NCBI RefSeq assembly: GCF_050948215.1
Contig: NC_135149.1
Location: 1,798,001-1,862,000, forward strand
Source of the DNA: Halictus rubicundus
Lineage: Eukaryota; Arthropoda; Insecta; Hymenoptera; Halictidae
Direction: 5' to 3'
DNA length: 64,000 bases
The notes under the pieces were generated by a model, which ran no database searches, was not told the origin of the DNA, and saw only the letters and a program-made list of their open reading frames with translations. Of the stretch, positions 12,449 through 22,112 are shown piece after piece (position 1 is the first letter of the stretch; each line of letters starts with the position of its first letter). A program made the translations under genes and the position numbers.

Positions 12449-12603
12449 AGACTGCGGATTATATGCGTTCATGATAAAAATGGAGACTGTTACACTATTT
12501 TCAACACATGAAAATCATCAAGAAATTAAATGAATGTTTACGTAACTTCTATATCTGGAAATTAATGCAGACAATTTTTATTTTGCATAAAAATCCGCAG
12601 TCT
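12449..12603. mobile_element. Family A element with both inverted ends
   Basis: The perfect 12-bp inverted ends AGACTGCGGATT (12449-12460) and AATCCGCAGTCT (12592-12603) enclose 155 bp. Inside the left end follows ATATGCGTTCATGA. Inside the right end, on the reverse strand, follows TTTATGCAAAATAAAAATTG. These two asymmetric end types recur in the window at 27990, 31310 and 41283, and the right-end type recurs alone at several other sites. There is no coding capacity. Superfamily is not assigned, because no clear target-site duplication is visible. Confidence 0.7.
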
Positions 12604-14107
12604 AATCATAACAAAAATGTGCGTGTGAATCACTCCTGTCTGTGAAAGCGAAGGGGTGTTCTAATTTTACATCGAAAACAGCTCATACAATACTGCATTA
12701 TAATTTCTAATGCTTGCTTTGAGAAGCAAAGGTGGTAAATCTTAGGTTATTTCAAAAGAGTCTCATTAATTCTGATGATCAACTTTGAACTGGAATATAA
12801 AGTAGTCGCTGAAACAAGAAATCATGCACTGCTGCCAAACATATACTGATAACCATACTGTAGAGTTTTATGTAAGATCGTCTGTATTAATTACAAGATA
12901 CAGCATAAACATTTTTAGGCTCTCTAAACGTCTTCACTGTTTTGTATCTGATGTACCCACTCTTGACATGAATGCATGCAATTCACAGTCTGCTAATGAC
13001 ATTAATTAGATTCTATGAACCGAGAACCGTGTTATTCCAATTTTGTCCAAGCTATTCCGTATTATTTCAATTTTGACCGTTATGCGACTCGCTATCGTCT
13101 AAGATTCCGAGCGAGTATAATCGCAGGGTTCCCGACGCTTATCGAACAATGCAACTTTTACAATGACAAAATTGTGCCGTAATTATGCAACCGACTGTTG
13201 CGCAACCGTCTACGAACAACTGATGCATCAGTTACGCACGCAGCGCGTCTTCCCGGGCGAAATTTTTCATTTGCGCAAATCGTGTGTGCCATTTAATGTT
13301 AATTGTAGATCGGTCCAGCCGTTGTGGGCCGTGGGAACCGTTGAGTCACGATCATAAATTCGTCACTGGGAAAACAGTGACAGGGCTTTTCACAGAATAT
13401 CAGGAAAGTCGAGGACAATCATTGTTGTTGCAGGATTCGGGGGATTATGAGAATCTCGCATTGCCAATTCTAAAAGTGATAACCGTAGCTTCTATATATA
13501 CGTGTGCCAGATAAAACCGTGATAAGTATAGAAATTTTATTAATAAACTGTGGTCACCCGGCTTTTTCTGATTGACGAAATCCTGATAAAAATTGGCCTA
13601 GATATACAACACACACAATTATTTATGTCAGTGGATGCCTCATCTTGATGTTATCTTCCTGATTCAACTGTTTAGAGGTCGCGGATGTGATAGATCTTGT
13701 CATGTGAAGATACCGTCTCATTTTTAATAGTCTTCTCGATAATTCTGTTATGATTACAGAATATAACTACTGTGCTGTATGGACAAGAAGATTAACAATA
13801 TTCGCTTGAGTAATCCTGAAGACATGATTGAACTGTGATCTTTGAGACTGGTCCTTTATTTTTAAATTAAATTGCTGTTGATACTGTATAGTTTACTAAT
13901 CCTGCTGTGGTCCTCATTTGAAACTTTGTTAGGAAAGGAACAACTTTGTACTCTTCACAAACGTAAACGTCTCTTCTGCAAAGTGAGGCCAATTAAACAA
14001 ATACTAATCTTTGATCTCTAAAGAACAAACGTCTTTCACAAAATGACGACTCCGAGTCAAAATGTGCTCTACGATGAACAAGATATCAAATTAAAAAATC
14101 TGCAGAA
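12604..14107. other. Non-coding stretch, no gene seen
   Basis: AT-rich DNA without coding signature. No repeats other than the flanking elements were identified. Confidence 0.4.
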
Positions 14108-14405
14108 TTAACCCTAGCACTCCCAAGCCTCGAGCCGTCGCGCTGATTTCCGGGGGTGGGGGGCTCCTCGAAACCATACTCTTCTTTACTTATTTCTCCT
14201 AAAAAAAATTGTTTTTTAAAAAAGTTTTGTAATATTTAAGTGTCTGATACTTTATGAACATTTAGTTTTCCTTCCTATGCACTGTAAGTTTTGTCTTATA
14301 GCAACGAGACTACGGAATATTAAACTTAAATGTACAAACGACAATAAATAATTCTTTGAGAGCTTTTTTCACACAAGAAAAATCTCTCGGGAGTGCTAGG
14401 GTTAA
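14108..14405. mobile_element. piggyBac-type MITE with TTAA target duplication
   Basis: TTAA at 14108-14111 and 14402-14405 flanks perfect 13-bp inverted ends, CCCTAGCACTCCC on the left and its complement GGGAGTGCTAGGG on the right. Total length is 298 bp including both TTAA copies. The interior is AT-rich with no transposase. A TTAA target with CCCT ends is the hallmark of piggyBac-like elements. A related end with TTAA decayed to TTGA is seen near 41446-41470 (GAGTGCTAAGGGTTGA). Confidence 0.75.
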
Positions 14406-16350
14406 TCTCTGACGTCTGAAGAACAGAAGTCATCACAGTTAGGTAAAACATTAATGAGCCAGGAACGTCATTCAGCGATAAGTATTTCGCCCAGTCAATG
14501 CACGTGCTTTCACCGTCCACGTGAACACGACTTTCCACGCGCGTGATTCGGCGATGCGTCTGAAGCAAGGCACGCCAATGTTGCTGGAGTAATTGCTATC
14601 AAAGATAATTTTCATTTCGCGGTAACGGAAGATTTCTCGGTTTCTTCACCTACGTAAGCGCGAATCGAGCCTCGGGATCCATCATCGTGCCCGATAAGGA
14701 AGAGAACTTGGCGAATTTCCTTGCACGTGATGAAAGTGTGCTCTGAAGAGCGTCGCGTGATAAATCGAGGATGATGGAGGTCACAAGCAGATCCAGGGGT
14801 AACACGGAATGGACTCTGTCGATCCGCGAGCTGTTGTAACTCAATTGAGAAGAGAGCGACGGTCGAATCGTCTAGAAGCGAAACGAGTTAGAGGGTCCTC
14901 GTCACCGAAACGATCGCTGCCAAGAAGGTGCACCGTTCCTGTTCTATTGCTACAAATAGAATAATGCACCCGACCATCACATCGTTGCGTGTTAGACTAG
15001 CCTGCGTTGGAAGGTTGACCGATACCTCCAAGAACCGCACCAAGGCTGTCACCTTCTCTAATTTCTAGGCATGAGCTAATTCGAGAAAAACGAGCGACTT
15101 GTTACGCCGACAACTCTCCTGTTTGAATTATTAGATATTTTGCAAATATCGTTTGCATAGATCTTTGCTAAATTCACCGAGAAAATAACTTTGTCCAAAA
15201 CCCTCAGTCTCAGAAATTTAATCGTGAAGACGTCAGAAATTTTTTCTGATCTAACCATAATAGCTACGCGAATTATTTCTACCAAGAAAAATTCCTCAAA
15301 CTCTCCTGAATACAACGGTATATATATATTTTTAATGACATTATAAACATTTGAACGTGTTTAAACAATGTTAAAGCAGAACGAGCTGAGGTTATGCCAC
15401 TTCGGGGGTGTTGTATTCGTAGCAACATTTGACAGTTTTTTTTCTACACAATAAGGAAATTTAGAGAACGTTTAGAAGACTGTCTTTATTAACCAAGTAT
15501 TAAGGAATATTCCTGTATTTTTTATTTGTTGAAATGTAATGCACAAACTAAAATATTCAATTTTTTCTGGAGCTCAAACCGCGGGGTCATACTTTACGCC
15601 ATCGCGAAGAGGATCATTGCATTCAAATTCTAATTGACTTATTTTATGAAAAAAGAAAAATAAATAAATATTCCTCAAGCCGTGCATAATAAAAACTATT
15701 TTGCATGATATAAAAATAAAAACAAAAAATGGCAAATGTTTCTTGTGAATTTATTGCACTTCATTTGGCATACGTTTGACTTATTCATGTTAATCAATTC
15801 ACTGAATAATAAAATGTATAATAAATCATTAAAAATACTCCCGATAGTGTTTCTGTAAATTTTCCTAACAGTTTCTGCTACCGTTTTATCGTGAATACGT
15901 ATGGAATACTTTTCAATATATCTTGATCTTGATTTTGAAAGTGTATAACCTTTGATAAAAAAGAAACAATTACTCTCATATAATTTAGCAGTATCAGATT
16001 ACATTGTATTTATGTTTCATGAGAGGAATGTAGGAAGTAGGTTTGAAATCGCCGCGTTTCGGCCTTGGCACAATTCGCATAATGATCGCCAGAGTGCGTT
16101 TCATGTCGATCATTTGAATTCACCTTACTTTCTGCGACGAATCGACTGGTGCAACTACTTGTGGATTAGATAATTAATTTTATATTAAATCAATAAGGAT
16201 ATTGGATTTGTGCAGAGCTAGAAATATAGGTGTTTATGTACTATTAGTAGACTATAATTTTCCTGTTAGTCCTAATCCTAATAAGTAATATTCACAAAGT
16301 ATCGTAGCAATTTTGCAAGAAGACGTAATTATTTACGGGTTGCTAATGCG
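14406..16350. other. Non-coding stretch between a MITE and the TMEM45-like gene
   Basis: 14450-15060 is GC-moderate. 15300-16060 is very AT-rich with ATATAT runs. No exon is supported. The right part may be the 3' flank of the minus-strand gene at 16800-17567. Confidence 0.4.
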
Positions 16351-16356
16351 TTTATT
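16351..16356 (-). terminator. Candidate polyadenylation signal of the TMEM45-like gene
   Basis: TTTATT on the plus strand is AATAAA on the minus strand. It is the first canonical hexamer downstream of the TGA stop at 16800-16802, giving a 3' untranslated region of about 450 nt. Placement is inferred from sequence only. Confidence 0.4.
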
Positions 16357-16799
16357 AAAATGACATATGTACAATGGTTATGAGAACTATTTTGGCACGT
16401 AGTTACGGTGTGGAAGTAGAAAAACTTATTACAAACGACAGGGTTACTATGAATAAATAAGTGAGCAATAATATCATAATATATAAGGCACCTCTTAAGT
16501 CCTAATGAGTATTCCAACTACAGTATCAGGGCGTTATAAAATCGCTTATTGCTATAGTATCCGCATAATTGGGGCAGTATAAAATAGTCGTTCGTTGTAG
16601 TACAAAACGAAATATTGTTATAAATATTAAGTCAAAAAATACTGACAGTGTAAAAGTTAAATTTGGTTTGTGCATTTTGATTATTTGGCTCTACACTACC
16701 AGTAAAATGCTTCTCTAAGATCGTTGGCTTCCCGCGTCATGGGGTAAACGTTATATTTCGCGCGAAGCCTATTGCATTTGATACTTTCAACAGAGATGT

Positions 16800-17567
16800 T
16801 CACATTCTCTGGCTGGGTTCTTGACAATAGTCGTAAATTGGTATCTCTGGTGGTCCATCCATCATCAGTCTTGGTGCACAACTTCTTGTGATCACTACCA
16901 TGGACAATGTCACTGCTGATGCAGCAGCAACATGCCATGAGAATACCAGAGCAACACCTTCTGGTAGCATTGAAATCGCAGGATAGACACGTATCATGTG
17001 TGCTATCCAGCTACCATGAATCAATGTGGTACAGGCTCTCAGCAGCTTTAATTCTGGCCACACAAGCTCCAAAATAATGGCTACCGATGTTGTCCACACT
17101 ATGAATGCTAATATTAAATTGACTATAGCGTGGCTACCCAAACTACCCCAGAGGAAGAAGAATCCTTCTATGAAGAAGCTCTGAGCCAGTGCCATTTTGA
17201 CCAATCCCTCACTCACGTTGTGCGGAAAGTAGAAATTCAGAACATCGACTAGACCTGAGAATGCGAAGAACAGATAGATTGTAGCTAGCACAACTTTTGG
17301 GGACACGGTCCCAACTTGTGGCATTTCCCCTGTGATTGTGCCAGCTAGGCCAATAGCAGTTGCTATCAGCTTCAAGCTTCCCTCTATGGGGTGGTTATGC
17401 AATAATCTATCACATTTCTCCAGCAACCTTAACCCCTTTGTGTTCGAATCGTCCCTGGGTCGCAGGGAAACCCAATACTTGGCATAATCATAGCACCACT
17501 TTAAGCCAAACACGTAGAATATGAATCCGGTAAGGAGACATGGCAACGAGCTGTCCATGGAAGTCAT
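16800..17567 (-). CDS. TMEM45/DUF716 family multi-pass membrane protein
   Basis: A 255-residue protein with about seven hydrophobic segments, near residues 8-24, 64-79, 93-112, 123-141, 148-170, 176-192 and 203-226. This is close to the TMEM45 family, which is usually about 250-300 residues with seven predicted helices. Family-like features are the N-terminal LPCLLTGFIFYVFGLKW, the central YLFFAFSGLVDVL, the ALAQSFFIEGFFF segment in the region of the family's conserved hydrophobic core, and a last helix containing SWHVAAASAV. The short C-terminal tail (226-255) is polar. TMEM45 proteins are membrane proteins of poorly known biochemical function, so none is asserted. Start: ATG at 17567 is the first in-frame ATG after an in-frame TAG at 17906-17904 if the leader is spliced as described separately; a second ATG lies three codons later. 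Stop is TGA at 16802-16800. The whole coding region is in one exon with no frameshift. The acceptor CTTTCAG at 17603-17597 lies just upstream. Confidence 0.88.
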   Translation of the reverse strand: MTSMDSSLPCLLTGFIFYVFGLKWCYDYAKYWVSLRPRDDSNTKGLRLLEKCDRLLHNHPIEGSLKLIATAIGLAGTITGEMPQVGTVSPKVVLATIYLFFAFSGLVDVLNFYFPHNVSEGLVKMALAQSFFIEGFFFLWGSLGSHAIVNLILAFIVWTTSVAIILELVWPELKLLRACTTLIHGSWIAHMIRVYPAISMLPEGVALVFSWHVAAASAVTLSMVVITRSCAPRLMMDGPPEIPIYDYCQEPSQRM

Positions 17568-17757
17568 TGGGAATTGTTGCCCGCTTAACAATAAATCTGA
17601 AAGTCATACGATTTGTTCAGACATATTGGACTATCAAACATTGGAACTTAAAATGTATAGAATAGTTGACATGAAGAAGATATAGGTAGAAGATCTACAT
17701 ACTAAGGAAATATATATTTTTGACATTAATGTAATTATGCAGTTATGTAAAACTTAC

Positions 17758-17784
17758 CCCCTGGAGCTCTCACAGATTCACTTC
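17758..17784 (-). other. Candidate 27-nt untranslated micro-exon of the TMEM45-like gene
   Basis: On the minus strand this segment follows TTTCGTGCAG (acceptor AG at 17786-17785) and ends at a donor GGGG then GTAAGT (GT at 17757-17756). The next exon would start at 17596 after CTTTCAG. Joining the two keeps the frame open but adds no ATG, so the segment would be 5' untranslated. The intron to the coding exon would be about 161 nt. Alternatively the exon extends further upstream and the acceptor is fortuitous. Confidence 0.4.
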
Positions 17785-17890
17785 CTGCACGAAATGATGC
17801 ACAATGAGTGACGCAGCAACGCTATAAACATCTAGTGGCGAAAACAGGAACTAAACTGAACCCTTATGCAATGCAACCATAAATGCTTAC

Positions 17891-17935
17891 CTGTCGTGCA
17901 CAACTATCAGGGTTCCTTAAAGAATACTAATTAGT
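17891..17935 (-). other. Candidate first untranslated exon of the TMEM45-like gene
   Basis: A consensus donor on the minus strand (GACAG then GTAAGC, GT at 17890-17889) ends this segment. It contains TAG (17906-17904) in frame with the downstream coding sequence and no ATG, so the coding start at 17567 would be the first AUG of the spliced message. The 5' end is unknown; the interval given is nominal. The transcription start would lie near 17.9-18.0 kb. Confidence 0.3.
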
Positions 17936-18004
17936 TTTTGTAATTTTAAACATCGCAAAATTTACTATTAGGTATTGTTTGATCATAAAATAGTCAACTT
18001 CAAA

Positions 18005-18480
18005 TACCGACATCAATAGTTTAAGCTCAAGAAAGCAGACGTCTATCGAGGGAAATCAATATCAAAATAGTTAGACTTAAGTTAGATTTAAGTTACATTT
18101 AAATTAGATTAAATTAGTTATACAAAGTTGGTTAAAATTCTATGTCATTTTCATTACAGATCCATTCTATTTCGATAGTGTATCAATAATTCAAGCTCAA
18201 GGAAGAAGACGTCTGTCGAAGGAAATCAATATTGCAGTAGTTAAACTTAAGTTACGTTTACGTTTAGATTTAAGGTAGATTTTAAATAAATGAAATTAGA
18301 TACGTAAAGTTGGTTAACATTCTGTGGGTTTTAGTTATAAATCCATAGACTTTCGATAATGATATGAAGCTGAAGGAGGAAGACGTCCATCGAGGGAAAT
18401 TAATCTTGAAGTATTAAGACTTAAGTTAGTCTAAGTTAGATTTCAAATAGATCAAATTAGTTAAATAAAATAAGTTAAAG
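18005..18480. repeat. Diverged tandem repeat, about 172-bp unit, 2.7 copies
   Basis: The motif GACGTCTATCGAGGGAAAT and its variants start at 18038, 18208 and 18382, spacings of 170 and 174 bp. Each is preceded by a TTAAGCTCAAG-like segment and followed by an AACTTAAGTTAGATTTAAG-like run, then (A)AAGTTGGTTAA. Degenerate TTAAGTTAGA heptad-like subrepeats occur inside each unit. It lies just upstream of the TMEM45-like leader. Confidence 0.75.
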
Positions 18481-19318
18481 TCTAAAAAGCTACCGTAGCC
18501 CAAAATTATCTTACCGACCTAGAAACGAGAAAATACATAATGCGCCCCCTTCTCATGGTCGACGAGTATCGAGTATTTTGTACATTTCATTTCTACTACG
18601 AATGTTTAACCACAGTCGAGGTCCTCGCCTGTGCTTTTAATTCTATACCTCGTCTGTGCTTTTACACCGTGTCTGTACCCTATGTAAGGTCGGAAGTTAC
18701 TTCCTTTCCATCGTCGGTAGATGGCCACACTGATGCAATCTCCAAGTTCGCAACAGGGTTGCAACCGGAGGTTGAGGATATTAATAAAAAATTAATTGTA
18801 TCTCCAGAAAAAAATGGAGCAAAATATTTTTCATTTTCACTTCATACAGACGATCTATCTGACTGATCCTTTCCGCTGTACAACATGCAGAGGGATGTTA
18901 TGAAACATCGGTTCTGATATTACGCATTTCGAAAATCAATTTGCTTCGACCAAGAAGTGTCCACCAGCAATCAGTTGGTACACAGCTAGAGGGTGTATGG
19001 CAAACGCTTTTGGAAATTCGAAGCCCGTTTACAGATGGTATACCACGCGATCCGAGACCGTGCTTTCATGTACATCTCAATTATCGTTATGTAAATTGAC
19101 TCAGTTTTGTGATGTGTGTTCTGCACGGGATGAGCATGAGCGCGTGGAAGCCTTCGGGGATTATGGTTGCGTGCGCAGGAGACACGATCCTGCCAAGAGA
19201 TTAGGACCGTTCAATCTTCGACTCTCGATCGAGGGATGAAAAACGAAATATCGGAATCAATCTAAACAGAGATAAGCAGAAAAACGTTTAAGGCATCACT
19301 CTAAACAAACGGCGAACA
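18481..19318. other. Non-coding stretch, no gene seen
   Basis: Open frames near 18540-18866 and 18997-19239 lack splice signals, homology cues or codon bias. I see no repeat here. Confidence 0.35.
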
Positions 19319-19398
19319 TTAACCCTTTCTGTGCTTACATCGAAGATGACTTTAAATAAAAGTAATATGAAATAAAAGAAAACACATTGAAGGGTTAA
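19319..19398. mobile_element. Candidate 80-bp TTAA-flanked mini-element
   Basis: TTAA at 19319-19322 and 19395-19398 flanks imperfect inverted ends CCCTTTCTGTG and CCCTTCAATGTG. The size is very small, but the TTAACCCTT ends match other piggyBac-like termini in this window. Confidence 0.4.
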
Positions 19399-19930
19399 TT
19401 AGCAATTTCGCGTGGTCACGCGATCATCCATTTTCGGCGTGTGCCATCGAAGGGCACGCGTCTGGCGGATTATCGAGAATGCTCCTGTCGCATCTGTCAT
19501 ACACAACGCGTTATTATTCCATTTCTATACGCAGTCTTGCCGTTTCTCCCTTTCCCGTCGACGGGATCATGCTCCATCGACCAGAATCGCCATGTAATCT
19601 CGCAATCGGATTATCTTCGGGAACCGCAAACGAAATCGAACGTCGACACGTTCGTCGAATAAATGGACCTTCTTAATGTGGATCGAATGAAATGAAATGG
19701 ATGGCGACGGAAACGAAACTCGGGAGGAATGATTTATTATTAGAATCCTGGAATGAGCTCCTGACGAAGTTATAAGCAACAACACTTCTGCCCTGTCCTG
19801 GCGTAAGCACATTACTCCAAAAGTAAGTGGAATCTTGCGAACAACAAATTGGACCGGAACTTCGCGTCTGACTGTGTGAACTATTTCGGTGGCTTCAAGT
19901 GTCCAAAATGAAGCAGGTCCAAGAAAGCAG

Positions 19931-20310
19931 GACTACGAAGTTCCGAGGACCCTTTGCAATTAATTTGAAATTAATTAAAATTGGCATGGATGCTGAGTTA
20001 CTAGATCAACTGTACTTTAGAGCCTCGAGATACTTATAATTAAGCAAATGTAATAAAATACGATTGCACAGTTCTAATGATATTTTTAAATTAATTTAAA
20101 ATGGACTGTAAACTGAAATTAGGCATAAATGACGCGGTATCAATTTTTTTGAAGCTTCATGGTGCTTAAAATTAAGCAAATACTAAGTTAAGATTGCATA
20201 GTTCTAAGATCCGATTGCAATTATTTTTAAGTGGACTATAGACGAGGATAGGTCTGAAAACGAGGAAAAAAATTGCAAAGCTCTAAGAGCACTCAGCAAT
20301 TAATTTGAAC
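19931..20310. repeat. Diverged tandem repeat, about 130-bp unit
   Basis: Related segments of the form ATTGCA(C/T)AGTTCTAA start near 20060 and 20190, with weaker copies near 19931 (GAAGTTCCGAGGACC) and 20270 (ATTGCAAAGCTCTAAGAG). Intervening text (AATTAAGCAAATA or AATTAAGCAAATG, TGGACTGTA or TGGACTATA) also repeats. The array is strongly decayed. Confidence 0.5.
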
Positions 20311-21737
20311 TGCGATCGAGACGAACTGCGATCCCGAAATTGTTTTGCACTGATTTGCATAGGTGCATCCATGCAAGTTGTTCGGGAACCGCAAGATTTG
20401 TGTTTCTAACGGACTCAATAATTTATCCCGGCGTGATGCCATGCCTTATTCACGAACAGCAATAACTTTTAACGCTGGCGCACAGAGACAGCAACCAATT
20501 TCAAAGGAGTGGCCCAGTCCTGATCCTCGAAAAGCTGCGGACTTGTCGCGCCGTAAGAAGTACACCACAACACGTTTTTTCCATTTTCATTTGTCGGAAC
20601 GATAGAAAGAGGAGAGTGGGCGTAGGCGGCGTAGGGGCGAGCGAGGGAGGGCGGCGGGAGCATTGGGGGTGCAATTCATATTTGTCCGTAGGCAGCAGCG
20701 GAATTGCACCTTTAATCAAGATTTCTACCAATTTGCGAGCGCCGACGGCGCGAAGACAAAGCCTATTGTTGCCGTAACTGGTTGGGGCTTCAAGTGTTCC
20801 AACGCAACGGTGAGAGCCCGATGCGCGCATATACCGGGTAGTACCGAAAAATACGTTCGACTGATCAGCTGGAGGTGAAGACGACCCTCCAGACGTCGCT
20901 TAATAGCCACCGGAATATTGACAGCGAGCCAACTCGCTTTAATTACCTTTGCTGCGCCTTGGACGGACTTAGAGTGCATGTCTTTTTATGCATTCGTAGA
21001 TTGCTTTCCATAAGAAATTTTCTACATGATAAATCGAATTTGTTCCTCTTGTTGATTTTCACAAAATAAGCCATGAAATTAAGAATTTGCATGAAGATCC
21101 ATAGTCTAGCAATAACAAATCGTTTTGTTCTTGTTCAATAGGTGACGGGAGTTCAATTAATCAGTGCGTCAGAGTGGCGAAGAATTAATATTAGAATTTA
21201 ATAGCATTATATTTTCCTTAACTCGGTAAAATTAATAAAATGGATTTCCGTTCAACGCCATTTATAAGAACTAGATGAGGTTCGACGAGCCGATGTATGA
21301 GTGAACGTTCGCAGAAGTTCGAGTAAGGTTCGCGGTAACTTTAGTAGAATAGAAACGTGATTGTTGCAGGGTTTGGAGGGAATAAGACAGACGGGACTGT
21401 AAATGGAGGATCACCGGCGTGAAAACGTGAAAAGTGTCGGGCGACGGATCGCACACCCGTTATCTCCCGAGCATACACGCGCCTTCGCCGGTCTCTGTCG
21501 GGCCGGGAGAGTTGAGACGAGTACATATTCTGGAGCGGAGGCTGACGCTCAGGGACTGCCAAGCTAGTCGCTTCGCATCCCAGAAGTCCCTACCCCACCG
21601 TTTGCTTCCGGCTAAGCCCGTTGCCACCGCGTCCCAAGCAACTTGAAGCCACTCGTACTTCTGTTTGTGTTTGCTAATTGTGAATTGTCTACTTCTTGCC
21701 GGTGGGCCGCGTGTACACGCCCGGCAAAAGCTGGGAA
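20311..21737. other. Non-coding stretch, no gene seen
   Basis: A GC-rich island at 20620-20900 and another at 21420-21720 look promoter-like in composition but have no supportable exon. Overlapping short open frames on both strands are compositional. Confidence 0.35.
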
Positions 21738-21749
21738 CGAGAGAAAGAA

Positions 21750-21803
<54 letters not shown>

Positions 21804-21853
21804 AGGGAGAGGGAGAAAGAGTGACGGAGAGAGAGAGAGAAAGGAGAGGAAAG
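21738..21853 (+). repeat. (GA)n-rich purine array
   Basis: A GAGA tract with GAAA and GGGA interruptions, followed by purine-rich DNA to about 21900. It is the mirror of the CT array 210 bp to the right. Confidence 0.92.
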
Positions 21854-22056
21854 AGGACGCGGAGGACGAAGAAAAGGGAGCCAGAGGGAAGAGGGCAGCC
21901 TGGATCACGGAGGAAGAGAGAACGGAGAAGAGAGAACGATTTCTATCCGTGTAGACGATGTACAGAGGCGTATAAGCCGCATGCGAACCAAGACCAAGTG
22001 AGCCAAGCCGCTATCGTCTACGGAATGCTCAGACCGAGGAAAAACCACCTCCTCCC

Positions 22057-22059
<3 letters not shown>

Positions 22060-22111
<52 letters not shown>
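22060..22111 (+). repeat. (TC)n microsatellite
   Basis: An uninterrupted CT array of about 52 bp. It is inverted relative to the GA array at 21738-21853, so a single strand across both could fold into a long GA:TC hairpin. Confidence 0.92.

Positions 22112-22112
<1 letters not shown>

Noticed and set aside
16696..16938. 80-codon frame with a CCCC run overlapping the TMEM45-like C-terminus
   Set aside because: Shadow frame of the real coding sequence.
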